Both the position numbers and the translations under genes were made by a program. The notes below the pieces were generated by a model. That model was not told the origin of the DNA and made no database searches. It was given only the letters and a program-made list of their open reading frames with translations. Of a stretch of DNA of 51,628 nt, positions 40,628 to 50,214 are shown piece by piece. The DNA comes from an uncultured Bacteroidota bacterium (GTDB lineage: Bacteria; Bacteroidota; Bacteroidia; Chitinophagales; Chitinophagaceae), in the NCBI GenBank assembly GCA_903839875.1, contig CAIMDZ010000024.1, positions 1 through 51,628 of the forward strand, written 5' to 3'. The number at the start of each line of letters is the position of its first letter. Positions within the stretch are counted from its first letter, which is position 1.

Positions 40628-41717
40628 TTTTCTTAGGGTATTTTATGTCAAGCATTTCATCATATTGTTCATTTATTTTTCTTGAAATACTATCTATCTT
40701 TTCAGCTTTTATCTGTTTGACTTTATTATCCATGATATTGTTTGCTTTTCCATTAACAAGCATATAAGCTGATACATCTTTATAATCAAGCCAGTATTTC
40801 TTAGGAATAATCTTTGTTGCTTTCACAGGATCTATTTTCCCCATTTCATTGACAAAAATCAAATTGTTCAATGAAGAAAGAATATATGGACTGTGTGTTG
40901 CAAGAAATAAGCCGTTTTTTTCAGCATGAGTTTTTTCAACTAAATATTTTACCAGTTCATATTGTGTTGTCGGATAAAGATTTAGTTCTGGCTCTTCAAT
41001 AATAAATCTTATTTTATCCTTAATACTTGAAAAATATTCAAGGACTACCGTCATAGGTATTGATGACTGAAAGCCACTTGATGCTTGATATAAATATAAT
41101 CTCTCACCATTAAAAATAACAATGTCTTTATTGTTTTCTCTTCGATAGATTACATTTTTAAAATAGGGGATTTCTAATTCTTTTATTTTTATTGACTGCA
41201 AAAAATTATTTCCAAAATCAATTAAATATTGATCTAAATTGCCTTTTTCACCTCTTCTTAGGTTCATGTTTATATTAGCAATTCTTTCTGCTGGAATATA
41301 ATTACAGCCGCCAATATTTTTTGCGAACCAGTCTTTTAAGGAATAATATTCATCACTTACATTAAAATTATGTTTTTCAAAGAGCTCTATACCAACATTG
41401 TAAAATCTTAGTAATGTTTCTTTGTGATTCCCACTAAAATTAATTGCAAATTTCTCCTTATCGAAAATGACACTATAATTAGGTGTTTCATATCTAATGA
41501 AAGTATTTTGTTTAAAGAAAAAGCCATACAAATCAATCAAAGTAAGTTGATTTTCATCACCTCCAAATAAAAAACCTTCGCTATTAAATATATTTAGCAA
41601 CCTTGCCAAAGCGCTTTTCCCAGTGCCTTGTTCACCAATTAAAACATTAACTTTTTTAATATAAAGTTCAACGTGCTTAATCGGGCCGAAATTCTTTACA
41701 ATTAGTTTTTCAGACAA
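40617..41717 (-). CDS. OLD/AAA15-type ATPase inside the sdh operon
   Basis: 366 residues. Walker A: GEQGTGKSALA (28-38); signature-like ASSGFQSS (212-219); Walker B: IRFIIEEPELNLYP (236-249); switch histidine H275 in LATHSPYIL. This is the SMC/OLD-like ABC ATPase plan, with a middle insertion (50-205). No Toprim nuclease follows, so it resembles the ATPase of Septu (PtuA), AriA (PARIS) or AAA15 proteins. The start is 22 bases after the sdhA stop, on the same strand. G+C is low: 18 G+C in the 60 bases 40921-40980 against 27 in 42181-42240 of sdhA. Probably acquired. Function as a defence sensor is inferred. Confidence 0.75.
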   Translation of the reverse strand: MSEKLIVKNFGPIKHVELYIKKVNVLIGEQGTGKSALARLLNIFNSEGFLFGGDENQLTLIDLYGFFFKQNTFIRYETPNYSVIFDKEKFAINFSGNHKETLLRFYNVGIELFEKHNFNVSDEYYSLKDWFAKNIGGCNYIPAERIANINMNLRRGEKGNLDQYLIDFGNNFLQSIKIKELEIPYFKNVIYRRENNKDIVIFNGERLYLYQASSGFQSSIPMTVVLEYFSSIKDKIRFIIEEPELNLYPTTQYELVKYLVEKTHAEKNGLFLATHSPYILSSLNNLIFVNEMGKIDPVKATKIIPKKYWLDYKDVSAYMLVNGKANNIMDNKVKQIKAEKIDSISRKINEQYDEMLDIKYPKKNEG

Positions 41718-41739
41718 TTTATTGAATCAATTTTCAAAT

Positions 41740-43716
41740 CTACTTATAACTCCTCGCACTTGGATGTACCACTTCATACACAAGGTCTTCCTTATGCATT
41801 TCAAAATTGCTTTCGCCCTTGTATTCCCACGCCGAAACATACATGTACTTTTCATCATCGCGCAGCGCTTCGCCTTCATCAGTCTGTGATTCTTCGCGGA
41901 AGTGGCCGCCGCAGCTTTCGTTGCGGTTCAGGGCATCCATACACATCAGTTCGCCCAGTTCCATGAAGTCGGCTACGCGGCCTGCTTTATCCAGTTCGGG
42001 ATTAAATTCTGTAATGTCGCCTGGTATCCGCACGTTGGCCCAGAATTCTTTACGCAGCGCTTTTATCTCTTCTATTGCTTCACTCAAACCTTTTGCATTA
42101 CGGCCCATGCCGCACTTATTCCACATGATCTTGCCGAGACGTTTGTGGAAGCTTTCCACACTTTCTGTTCCCTTCACATTCATCAGCCGGTTGATCCTGT
42201 CATTAACCTCATTCTCTGCTTTAATAAAAGCAGGGTGGTCGGTAGGAATTGCCTTATTGCGGATTTCATCGGCCATGTTGTTTCCTAATGTATAGGGAAT
42301 AACAAAGTATCCGTCTGCAAGGCCCTGCATCAGGGCTGAAGCGCCGAGGCGGTTAGCGCCATGGTCGCTGAAATTAGCTTCACCAAGTGTATAGAGGCCG
42401 GGCACTGTAGTCATTAGTTCATAATCCACCCACAAACCACCCATGGTATAGTGCACTGCAGGATAAATACGCATGGGCACTTCATAAGGGTTTTCGCCGG
42501 TAATCTTTTCATACATTTCAAAAAGGTTGCCATATTTTTCTTTTACCACCTCCATGCCAAGTTTGCGAATAGTGTTGGCATCTGCATTGCTGATGTTTTG
42601 TTTATGTGCTTCTATTTTGCCGTAACGGTTGATAGCGAATGCAAAATCAAGATAAACAGCCTGCTTGCTTGCTCCTACACCATGACCTGCATCGCAACGC
42701 TCTTTAGCGGCGCGGCTGGCCACATCGCGCGGTACCAGGTTACCAAATGCAGGATACCTTCTTTCCAGGTAGTAGTCGCGTTCTTCTTCTGGTATTTCGC
42801 CCGGTTTGCGATTATCTCCCTTTGTTTTTGACACCCAAATTCTGCCATCATTTCTCAAAGATTCAGACATCAGGGTCAGTTTAGACTGATGATCTCCGCT
42901 TACCGGGATACAGGTAGGGTGGATCTGAGTAAAACAAGGATTGCCGAAATAGGCTCCTTTCTTATGCGCCTTCCAGATAGCTGTAGCATTGCAGCCCATG
43001 GCATTGGTAGAAAGATAAAATACATTGCCGTAACCACCTGTACAAAGTAGTACAGCATGGCCAAAATGACGTTCCAGTTCGCCGGTAACTAAATTACGTA
43101 CTATTATGCCCTGGGCTTTACCATCAATGGTCACTAAATCCAGCATTTCGTGGCGGGAATACATGGTTACCGTGCCAAGGGCAACCTGGCGCTCCATTGC
43201 CATATAAGCCCCGATGAGTAATTGCTGCCCTGTTTGGCCGGCTGCATAAAAGGTACGCTGCACCTGGGTGCCCCCAAAAGAACGGTTACTCAGCAAACCG
43301 CCATATTCTCGTGCAAATGGAACACCCTGCGCCACGCACTGGTCAATAATACTGGAACTTACTTCGGCGAGGCGGTGTACATTGCCTTCACGGGCGCGGT
43401 AGTCGCCACCCTTAATGGTATCATAAAACAGGCGGTAGGTACTGTCGCCATCGTTTTGATAGTTCTTTGCCGCATTGATACCACCTTGCGCAGCGATAGA
43501 ATGCGCACGGCGCGGACTATCCTGGTAGCAAAACGCCTTTACTTTATATCCCATCTCACCTAAAGATGCTGCTGCGGATGCCCCTGCAAGACCTGTCCCT
43601 ACTACAATTATTTCAAGCTGGCGTTTATTGGAGGGATTCACCAATTTGCAGGTTGACTTGTACGTTTCCCATTTCGAATCTAACGGACCGGAAGGTATTT
43701 TAGAATTAAGAGCCAT
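41740..43716 (-). CDS. sdhA: Succinate dehydrogenase/fumarate reductase flavoprotein
   Basis: 658 residues. FAD site: [11 protein letters not shown] (40-50); the covalent-FAD histidine is H72 in [14 protein letters not shown]. Catalytic and binding regions follow: [13 protein letters not shown], then [16 protein letters not shown], and the C-terminal domain with [11 protein letters not shown]. The long form (about 640-660) and the associated b558-type SdhC fit Bacteroidota and Bacillus-type complex II. The stop lies 22 bases before the ATPase gene; it starts 49 bases after sdhC. It oxidises succinate to fumarate. Complete and unremarkable. Confidence 0.97.
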   Translation of the reverse strand: MALNSKIPSGPLDSKWETYKSTCKLVNPSNKRQLEIIVVGTGLAGASAAASLGEMGYKVKAFCYQDSPRRAHSIAAQGGINAAKNYQNDGDSTYRLFYDTIKGGDYRAREGNVHRLAEVSSSIIDQCVAQGVPFAREYGGLLSNRSFGGTQVQRTFYAAGQTGQQLLIGAYMAMERQVALGTVTMYSRHEMLDLVTIDGKAQGIIVRNLVTGELERHFGHAVLLCTGGYGNVFYLSTNAMGCNATAIWKAHKKGAYFGNPCFTQIHPTCIPVSGDHQSKLTLMSESLRNDGRIWVSKTKGDNRKPGEIPEEERDYYLERRYPAFGNLVPRDVASRAAKERCDAGHGVGASKQAVYLDFAFAINRYGKIEAHKQNISNADANTIRKLGMEVVKEKYGNLFEMYEKITGENPYEVPMRIYPAVHYTMGGLWVDYELMTTVPGLYTLGEANFSDHGANRLGASALMQGLADGYFVIPYTLGNNMADEIRNKAIPTDHPAFIKAENEVNDRINRLMNVKGTESVESFHKRLGKIMWNKCGMGRNAKGLSEAIEEIKALRKEFWANVRIPGDITEFNPELDKAGRVADFMELGELMCMDALNRNESCGGHFREESQTDEGEALRDDEKYMYVSAWEYKGESNFEMHKEDLVYEVVHPSARSYK

Positions 43717-43765
43717 ATCATTTAAAAGTCAAAAGTCAAAAGTTAAAGCAAAAAAGTTAGAGCGG

Positions 43766-44458
43766 TTAATTAACCCATCCAAAGTGCATGGATAAAGGCA
43801 TTGAAATAAAAATCAATGGTATTAATATTGAAAATGCGATGCCTAATACCTTGATACAACCTTTGTATCTGTATGTGGTCAATCCGAATGTCTGAAAGGC
43901 GCTGTAGAAGCCATGCATCAGATGCCATGAAAGAGAGATGCAACCTAATATATACACTACTACTACCCAAATCTGTGCAGAAGGATCAGGACCGTGGAAG
44001 AGGTTTATCATATTGGTATACAGATCTGTGTCTTTCCAGTCCGGGTTCATCATCTGTCCGTACCTGTTTTGAGCCCAGAAATTGGCAAGATGTAAAATAA
44101 GGAAAAGGAGTATCAGGGTGCCCAGCAGCCCCATGCTACGGCTGTACCATGCGCTGGTTTTATTACCGGCCTTTACCGCATAACCAACGCCACGGCGTTT
44201 TGCATTTTGCATAGCGAGCATAAGCCCCTGGATTGCGTGTAACAATAATGCTGCAAACAGGCCTATCTCGACTATCCGAATGGCAACATTGCCACCCATA
44301 AATGCCGCAGCATCGGTAAAATGCTTACCACCATCCATCCAGAAGATCATCGCATTCACATAGCAATGAACAACCAGAAATATCATTAAAAATAACCCTG
44401 TAGCGCCTACTAAAATTTTTTTACCTATTGACGAAGTGAAATAATCTTTCCAGTTCAT
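43766..44458 (-). CDS. sdhC: Succinate dehydrogenase cytochrome b558 subunit
   Basis: 230 residues from ATG 44458 (MNWKDYFTSSIGKKI); 15 open codons upstream are ignored because the family begins here. Five hydrophobic helices: about 12-35, 62-82, 107-127, 155-175, 198-220. Histidines in LVVHCYVNAM and LLHAIQGL are candidate heme ligands. The b558-type subunit binds two hemes and quinone and anchors SdhA and SdhB. First gene of the operon, downstream of a TATCTTTG -7 element. Complete. Confidence 0.93.
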   Translation of the reverse strand: MNWKDYFTSSIGKKILVGATGLFLMIFLVVHCYVNAMIFWMDGGKHFTDAAAFMGGNVAIRIVEIGLFAALLLHAIQGLMLAMQNAKRRGVGYAVKAGNKTSAWYSRSMGLLGTLILLFLILHLANFWAQNRYGQMMNPDWKDTDLYTNMINLFHGPDPSAQIWVVVVYILGCISLSWHLMHGFYSAFQTFGLTTYRYKGCIKVLGIAFSILIPLIFISMPLSMHFGWVN

Positions 44459-44500
44459 GAGATCCGGCTGTATTTTGTGTAATTTTTTAGAATTGCCCCG

Positions 44501-44508
44501 CAAAGATA
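44501..44508 (-). promoter_or_regulatory. TAnnTTTG -7 element of the sdh operon
   Basis: On the minus strand TATCTTTG (plus strand 44501-44508), 42 bases before sdhC's ATG. A nearby dyad, ATGAC (44538-44542) and GTCAT (44547-44551) with a 4-base spacer, lies about 30 bases upstream of it and could be an operator. Confidence 0.45.
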
Positions 44509-44707
44509 ATACGTGAAAAATTAAAACCTAACTGAACATGACCAAAGTCATTTATTAGTTATGCACATAAATTCAGAATGTAATTGATATATTGTGGATA
44601 CTTTATTAAAGTTAGACTGAATACCTATCTTGTGCATAAACTGTTAAATGGCATTCTTTGGCTGGCAGGGTATAATAAATCCGGCTACCTTACGTTAACT
44701 GTTAAAT

Positions 44708-44759
44708 AAGCCCCAATGAAGGACCCAATAAATTTCGCGGTTTCTGTATTGGGGTTTTT
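44708..44759 (+). terminator. Hairpin with two possible pairings upstream of exbB
   Basis: CCCCAAT (44711-44717) pairs with ATTGGGG (44748-44754), followed by TTTTT (44755-44759). CCCAATA (44724-44730) can also pair with TATTGGG (44747-44753). The pairings exclude each other. It is a plus-strand terminator ahead of the exbB promoter, so it may end a small RNA or be an attenuator. Confidence 0.5.
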
Positions 44760-44764
44760 CTCGT

Positions 44765-44772
44765 TATATTTG
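44765..44772 (+). promoter_or_regulatory. TAnnTTTG -7 element of exbB
   Basis: TATATTTG at 44765-44772, 18 bases before ATG 44791, just after the terminator T-tract. Confidence 0.5.
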
Positions 44773-44790
44773 TTAAACCAAAACTAATTC

Positions 44791-45507
44791 ATGACTTTTT
44801 TAACCATTTTTCTCCAGGCTGCCACAACTGCTCCGTTAGATAGTGTTCAGAAGGCCGCCCAACTGGAAGCATCTGCTTCAATAGAAAAGATTTCCCTCTT
44901 TCACTTACTGATGGAAGGCGGCGTACTGATGATTCCTCTCCTTATCTGCTCCTTAATATTGGTGTATGTTTTTGTGGAGCGGTTGCTTGCTATCCGTAAA
45001 GCCGCGGTTGTTGACCAATCATTTATGGGCCGGATACGCGACCAGGTGGAGAGCGGTAATTTTAAGGCGGCCACTAATACCTGTAAAAGCGCCAACAACC
45101 CGCTGGCAAGGGTAATTGAAAAAGGAGTAAGCCGTATTGGTAAGCCTCTTGATTACATTGAGAAATCTATGGAGAATACCGGTAAGCTGGAGGTGTATAA
45201 ACTGGAGAAGAACCTTTCTGTACTCACTACTATTGCAGGTATTGCCCCCATGCTTGGATTCCTGGGAACTATAGCGGGTATGATCATCCTGTTCTTTAAT
45301 GTGCAGCACCAGGGATTTGATATTAACTCTATAGCAGGTGGTATTTATACCAAGATGGTAACCTCAGCCTCCGGCCTTATCATTGGGCTGCTGGCTTATG
45401 TGGGCTTTACCTACCTGAATGCGCAAATAAATAAACAGGTGAACCGCCTTGAAACCGCATCGGTTGAATTTTTAGATTTCGTTCAGGACATCAAACAACC
45501 CGTGTAG
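44791..45507 (+). CDS. exbB: ExbB/TolQ/MotA-type proton channel
   Basis: 238 residues with three transmembrane helices: about 44-64, 143-170 and 186-212 (GGVLMIPLLICSLILVYVF; APMLGFLGTIAGMIILFF; YTKMVTSASGLIIGLLAY). The central SVLTTIAGIAPMLGFLGTIAG is the channel signature. With ExbD it uses the proton gradient to energise TonB-dependent uptake or gliding. It is followed by exbD after three bases. The N-terminal 30 residues look like a signal or an extra helix, common in Bacteroidota. Confidence 0.92.
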   Translation: MTFLTIFLQAATTAPLDSVQKAAQLEASASIEKISLFHLLMEGGVLMIPLLICSLILVYVFVERLLAIRKAAVVDQSFMGRIRDQVESGNFKAATNTCKSANNPLARVIEKGVSRIGKPLDYIEKSMENTGKLEVYKLEKNLSVLTTIAGIAPMLGFLGTIAGMIILFFNVQHQGFDINSIAGGIYTKMVTSASGLIIGLLAYVGFTYLNAQINKQVNRLETASVEFLDFVQDIKQPV

Positions 45508-45510
45508 GAG

Positions 45511-45915
45511 ATGAACATTAAAAGACGGTCGCAAAACGAAACGGTAGGGCATACATCAGCGCTGAACGATATATTGTTTATTCTGCTGCTGTTTTTCCTT
45601 ATCATATCCACACTCGCTAATCCGAATGTGGTAAAACTCTCCATACCAAAAGCGAAAAGTGATACAAAAGCAAAGCAGACTGTTGTAGTATCCATCAATG
45701 ACCAGCAGAAGTTTTTTGTAGGTGCAAATTCTGTACCTGTAGATTCTCTGAAAGGATGGATATACAGGGCTGTTGCCAAATCGCAGGATGCAGAGCCAAC
45801 GGTAGTCATCAATGCAGATAAAAATGCTACTGCCGATAACATTGTAGCAGTAATGCGTGCTGCCCACGAACTGAATCTCAAAACCGTTCTCGCGGTTGAA
45901 AATAACAGCAGGTAA
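45511..45915 (+). CDS. exbD: ExbD/TolR biopolymer transport protein
   Basis: 134 residues: a short cytoplasmic N-terminus (MNIKRRSQNETVG), one transmembrane helix with the proton-carrying Asp (SALNDILFILLLFFLIISTL, about 17-36), and a periplasmic ExbD domain. It lies three bases after exbB. Its TAA overlaps the ATG of the next, broken gene (TAATG at 45913-45917), so the operon once had a third member. No tonB gene is next to it. Confidence 0.93.
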   Translation: MNIKRRSQNETVGHTSALNDILFILLLFFLIISTLANPNVVKLSIPKAKSDTKAKQTVVVSINDQQKFFVGANSVPVDSLKGWIYRAVAKSQDAEPTVVINADKNATADNIVAVMRAAHELNLKTVLAVENNSR

Positions 45916-46536
45916 TGCATACCATCATAAAATACATCCGCCTGCCGTTTACTTTCTGGGTGGAGCGCTTTGCCATTGAGGTCTATCAATGGAGTAACCG
46001 GTAACATTCTGCCTGAGAACAAAACAGAGCATGTATTTAAGGATACCGTATTGATGGGTCAATGCCCATATATCAGGAGCCTCATTGCAGAATTTCCATG
46101 TGAGCATAAGGCTGTCAGTCTGCTGAAGATGAACCCCGGTTCTGTGATAAAGGAGCATAGGGATAATGACCTGAGTTTTGAAAAGGGAGAGGCAAGGATA
46201 TAGGTGCCTATAACTACCAATCCTCAACTTGAATTTTACCTGGATAATGAACGGGTGGATATGCTGCCGGGCACCTGCTGGTATATGAATTTTGACCTGC
46301 CGCATCGCCTTTCCAACCTGGGAACTACTGACAGGGTACACCTTGTATTTGACATAATTATCAATGATGCGATCAGGGCAATGTTTGCTCATGTGGAACC
46401 CGGTATGAAGAAGATAATACCTGCCAAAGATCCATTCTCAGCAAAAGATAAGGAGACGATGATAATGATGCTGAAGGAGATGGGTACCCCTGCAGCGTTG
46501 GAGTTAGTAAGGAGGATGGAAGAGGAAATAGGATAA
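45915..46536 (+). pseudogene. Aspartyl/asparaginyl beta-hydroxylase-like gene, broken by deletion and stop
   Basis: The start ATG 45915 overlaps the exbD stop and encodes MHTIIKYIRLPFTF. At about 45957 a segment is missing and the frame shifts to SGWSALPLRSING (from 45955 on). The usual 20-30 residues between the two are gone. It then reads to HRDND (Fe-binding HxD) and meets TAG at 46201-46203 in the run EARI*VPITTNPQLEF. After the stop the same frame continues with FYLDNERV...CWYMNFDLPH and DRVHLVFD (second Fe histidine), ending at 46536. Family members are Fe(II)/2-oxoglutarate hydroxylases. Two independent lesions make it a pseudogene. It would have been the third gene of the exb operon. 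Confidence 0.7.
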
Positions 46537-46731
46537 CTTGGGTATTGGGAATTAGTAATTTGGTATAGGTTATTTTGGATTGTTGGTAAGTGTTGTTTAT
46601 TTATTTTGTGGATTGCTCATTTTTTTAGTCCGCTGAAACGCTTGCTCAGCAAATGTATTTGTGTTTTATCACTTTGGCGTTGGAATATCCGCCTACGTTT
46701 GATAAATAACTCCGATGAGCAAAGGAAGAAA

Positions 46732-47346
46732 TCATTTACCTTTTTTCCTGTTGTTGATTTCGTCGCGGATAGGTATGGCCCGGACGTAGTCTTCCTGCTC
46801 GAGTACTTGCTGGAGGAGTTTGTTAAGTTCTTCGAGGCTCATTTTTTTAATATCGGCATCGGGCATAGCGGCGCCTTGAGCTGCAGGTTTAGGTTTTTTT
46901 GTTTCGGTTGAGGGCTCGCCGGCGGTGCCTTCGGGCTGCTCGAGGTAAAGGCCTGCTGCTTCCAGTATGTTTTCGTAGGTGTATATTTTGCAATTGGCTC
47001 GTACCGCCATAGCCAGTGCATCGGAGGTGCGTGAATCAATTTCCACAATTTCGCTATCGTGACGGCACATGAGTTTGGAGAAAAAGATGCCTTCCTCGAG
47101 TTTGTAAATCATTACCTCTGTCAGCTCTATACTGAATGTTGCCATGAAGTTGGCAAAGAGGTCGTGTGTAAGCGGGCGGCTGGGCTGCATGCGTTCGAGC
47201 GCAACGGCAATAGCCTGTGCTTCGAAGCCACCAATAACTATTGGCAGGCGGCGGAGCCCGTCCACCTCACCAAGCACTACTGCGTAAGAATGGGTTTGTG
47301 TAATACTGTGAGATAAAGCTACAATTTCAAGTTCGATCTTTTTCAT
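46732..47346 (-). CDS. Bifunctional nuclease (DUF151) domain plus UVR motif
   Basis: 204 residues. The N-terminal 135 residues are a DUF151/BFN domain (VLGEVDGLRRLPIVIGGFEAQA, RPLTHDLFANFM, EIDSRTSDALAMAVR). A flexible, Pro- and Ala-rich linker (about 136-165) leads to a UvrB/UvrC-type UVR motif, SLEELNKLLQQVLEQEDYVRAIPIRDEI (165-195). BFN proteins have RNase and DNase activity in plants; in bacteria the role is uncertain. Cytoplasmic. Solitary, 385 bases from parC and in the same direction. A standard Bacteroidota gene of this size. Confidence 0.88.
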   Translation of the reverse strand: MKKIELEIVALSHSITQTHSYAVVLGEVDGLRRLPIVIGGFEAQAIAVALERMQPSRPLTHDLFANFMATFSIELTEVMIYKLEEGIFFSKLMCRHDSEIVEIDSRTSDALAMAVRANCKIYTYENILEAAGLYLEQPEGTAGEPSTETKKPKPAAQGAAMPDADIKKMSLEELNKLLQQVLEQEDYVRAIPIRDEINNRKKGK

Positions 47347-47551
47347 TTCATTTGGTCGTAAGTCGTCATGCCTTCGTTCCGGTTTCTACGGATCTTTGGC
47401 ATATAAAAAAGTCGTTGGTCAAAGGATGCGATCTATAAGCAAATATAAATTCAATACCTGCATAAATTTGAAAACAACTTAAGTATTTGACATGTTCACT
47501 AATAATCCGTTGTGAAGGTAATAATTTTATTTTTATTAAAAATTCATGCCT

Positions 47552-50071
47552 TTAAAATAACGTAAGGGTATCATTTTCTGTAGTTTCATCTCCGGGAACG
47601 GGTAAAAGGGTTATTTCCTTGAGATCTTCGCCTGCAAGGTAGGTACCTATAGTTTTCCACCCCGTAATGTCAATTGTTTCGTGGAGGGCTACTTTTTCCT
47701 CTTTCCAGTCAGACTTTTTCTTGCCTTTTCTTACAATGATGACAGGTTCCTGCTGGGTGGTCACCAGTTCGAGATAGTTGCCTTCTCCTTCTTTAATAAA
47801 TGTGTATTTATTCTTAAGCGTAGTGCTTTCTATGAGGAAACGCTTGACATTGAACTGCTTGTTCTTTGCATCGAAATAAATAGCAGTGATCACCTTCTGC
47901 GGATGGAACTTCTCAATATGAACAACGTTGCCGGCATCGAACCGGTTGGTAAGTTCGAAGTCGGTTACCTCGTAAGAGCCGTCTTTATAAAATGCGATAA
48001 CGCGGTCTTTTTCGTCAAACCGGCCGAGCAGCTTGCCGTTACTATCTTTATTGAGGCGGCCAACGGTATCGTCGTACCAAATCTGTGGTGCGGATAGGGT
48101 AGAGCGGCCTTTTTCTTTGAACCGTATGCTCTTGATCGGGTACTTGGTCACCTGGTTTCCCTGTGCGCTGCGGCCCTTGATTTCGAGGTCGGCAAAGGAG
48201 AAGTCAAACACCTTGGTGCGGGCTTTACTGATTTCCTGCAAGGTGATGGCTATTACTTCGGCTTCGCCATTTGGATTCATGGAAAAGTACTTGATCTTGC
48301 TATTGGGGTTGCCCCTGGTAAGGTCGTATTCTTTGTCGCGTGTGATGCCTGTGACATTAAAGCGCTTGCCGTAGGTGATACCGGTCTTACCATCCATGTA
48401 TAGCATGTTGTAGGTAGTCCGCTCATCACTTTTCTGGAAAATAGCAATGTGAACGATGTCCTTTCCTACAAAGTTCTTATCAGATACTTTCGACACAACC
48501 ATCTTGCCATCGCGGCGGAAAACGATGATGTTGTCGAGGTCAGAGCAGTCGAAAGCGAACTCATCCTTTTTAAGCCCGGTGCCTATAAAGCCTTCTTTAT
48601 AGTTCACATAGAGCTTTGTATTCGCAATAGCTACGTTTGTTGCATGAATGGTTTCGAACGGCCTGATCTCAGTTTTCCGTTCGCGGCCTTTGCCGTATTT
48701 CTTCAACAGATTCTCATAATAGTGAATCGTAAAATCATTAAGGTTGGCAATGTTCCCTTTTACTTCTTCAATAGAAGATTCCACCCCTTTGATATGCTCA
48801 TCGGCTTTGAAAGAATCGAATTTTGAAATGCGTTTGATTTTGATTTCCGTAAGACGGATAATATCATCCTGTGTTATCTCGCGGCGGAATTTCTTTTTGT
48901 ATGGCTTCAGTCCGTTATCAATTGCTTTCAGTACTCCCTCCCATGTTGTTTGTTCCTCAATGTCCCGGTAGATGCGTTTTTCGATAAATATTTTTTCCAG
49001 CGAGGAGTAATGCCAGTCTTCATTCAGTTCACCCAGTTTTATTTCAAGCTCACGGAGAAGCAGGTTTTTGGTATGCGATACCGACTGGCGCAGCATTTCA
49101 CTTGCAGAAACAAAATGAGGCTTATTATCTATAATAATACAGGCATTTGGTGATATGGAGATCTCGCAATCAGTGAAAGCATACAAAGCATCTATTGTCT
49201 GATCGGTTGACACACCGGGAGCAAGCTGCACTGTCAGTTCTACGTCTTTTGCCGTATTATCTGTAACACTCTTAATTTTTATTTTACCGCTCTCGTTGGC
49301 CTTCAGAATGCTTTCAGTAAGTGAGGTAGTGGTGACGCCATATGGCACGTCTCTGATAATTATGGTCTTCTTATCCAGCTCTTCAATACGCACGCGGACG
49401 CGGACTTTGCCGCCACGTGCGCCGTCGTTGTAGTTGCTTACATCAATCATGCCATAAGTAAGGAAGTCGGGATAGAGTTCAAATTTTCTTCCTTTCAAAT
49501 GTTTGATTGCAGCATCAATGATCTCACAAAAATTATGCGGGAGTATTTTGGTGCTTAATCCGACAGCGATACCATCCGTGCCCTGAGCAAGCAGTAAGGG
49601 AAATTTCATTGGTAGTGTCACGGGCTCATTCTTCCGCCCGTCATAACTTAGCTGCCATTCGGTGGTCTTAGCATTGAATGCAACTTCGAGCGCGAATTTG
49701 GACAGGCGGGCTTCTATGTAACGGGCTGCTGCTGCGCTGTCGCCTGTACGAACGTCGCCCCAGTTTCCCTGTGTTTCAATGAGCAGGTCTTTCTGGCCCA
49801 TACCAACAATAGCATCGCCTATTGAAGCATCGCCATGCGGATGATACTGCATGCTTTGACCGATGATGTTAGCGACCTTGTTGAAGCGGCCATCATCCAT
49901 TTCCTTCATAGCATGGAGAATGCGGCGCTGAACGGGCTTAAGGCCATCCTCAATTGCCGGAACCGCACGCTCAAGTATTACATAGCTGGCATAGTCGAGA
50001 AACCAGCTTTGGTACATTTCATTAATCATTACCGCACTCTGACCGGCAAGTTCATTTTTTTCATCCATCAA
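47552..50071 (-). CDS. parC: DNA topoisomerase IV subunit A
   Basis: 839 residues. The winged-helix and tower domain begins at DYASYVILERAVPAIEDGLKPVQRRIL; the active-site tyrosine is Y118 in AAAARYIEARLS. The quinolone-determining region reads HPHGDASIGDAIVGMGQ (77-93), Ala where E. coli has Ser after GD. A coiled-coil domain comes at 340-420. From about 500 to 800, the C-terminal beta-pinwheel repeats are visible as blades. The length, and the lack of a GyrA-box I could recognise, favour ParC over GyrA; both remain possible. The partner parE is not in the window. The protein relaxes and decatenates DNA with ParE. Confidence 0.85.
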   Translation of the reverse strand: MMDEKNELAGQSAVMINEMYQSWFLDYASYVILERAVPAIEDGLKPVQRRILHAMKEMDDGRFNKVANIIGQSMQYHPHGDASIGDAIVGMGQKDLLIETQGNWGDVRTGDSAAAARYIEARLSKFALEVAFNAKTTEWQLSYDGRKNEPVTLPMKFPLLLAQGTDGIAVGLSTKILPHNFCEIIDAAIKHLKGRKFELYPDFLTYGMIDVSNYNDGARGGKVRVRVRIEELDKKTIIIRDVPYGVTTTSLTESILKANESGKIKIKSVTDNTAKDVELTVQLAPGVSTDQTIDALYAFTDCEISISPNACIIIDNKPHFVSASEMLRQSVSHTKNLLLRELEIKLGELNEDWHYSSLEKIFIEKRIYRDIEEQTTWEGVLKAIDNGLKPYKKKFRREITQDDIIRLTEIKIKRISKFDSFKADEHIKGVESSIEEVKGNIANLNDFTIHYYENLLKKYGKGRERKTEIRPFETIHATNVAIANTKLYVNYKEGFIGTGLKKDEFAFDCSDLDNIIVFRRDGKMVVSKVSDKNFVGKDIVHIAIFQKSDERTTYNMLYMDGKTGITYGKRFNVTGITRDKEYDLTRGNPNSKIKYFSMNPNGEAEVIAITLQEISKARTKVFDFSFADLEIKGRSAQGNQVTKYPIKSIRFKEKGRSTLSAPQIWYDDTVGRLNKDSNGKLLGRFDEKDRVIAFYKDGSYEVTDFELTNRFDAGNVVHIEKFHPQKVITAIYFDAKNKQFNVKRFLIESTTLKNKYTFIKEGEGNYLELVTTQQEPVIIVRKGKKKSDWKEEKVALHETIDITGWKTIGTYLAGEDLKEITLLPVPGDETTENDTLTLF

Positions 50072-50094
50072 TAACCACTCTGAAATTTAAGGTG

Positions 50095-50102
50095 CAAAAA
50101 TA
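50095..50102 (-). promoter_or_regulatory. TAnnTTTG -7 element of parC
   Basis: Minus strand TATTTTTG (plus 50095-50102), 23 bases upstream of ATG 50071. A TTG lies 15 bases further upstream. Confidence 0.5.
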
Positions 50103-50214
50103 TTCATAGTGGATTAACAATGACGAAGAATTTTTGCACAATGGAGTATTTTTATTGTGTGTATTTATTAAAACACATACAAATGGAAAGAATGAATGTA
50201 TTGGGCAAATCTTG

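Noticed and set aside
47552-50071. Reading the topoisomerase as GyrA
   Set aside because: No recognisable GyrA-box was found and the C-terminal part looks like the ParC pinwheel; but GyrA cannot be excluded by eye.
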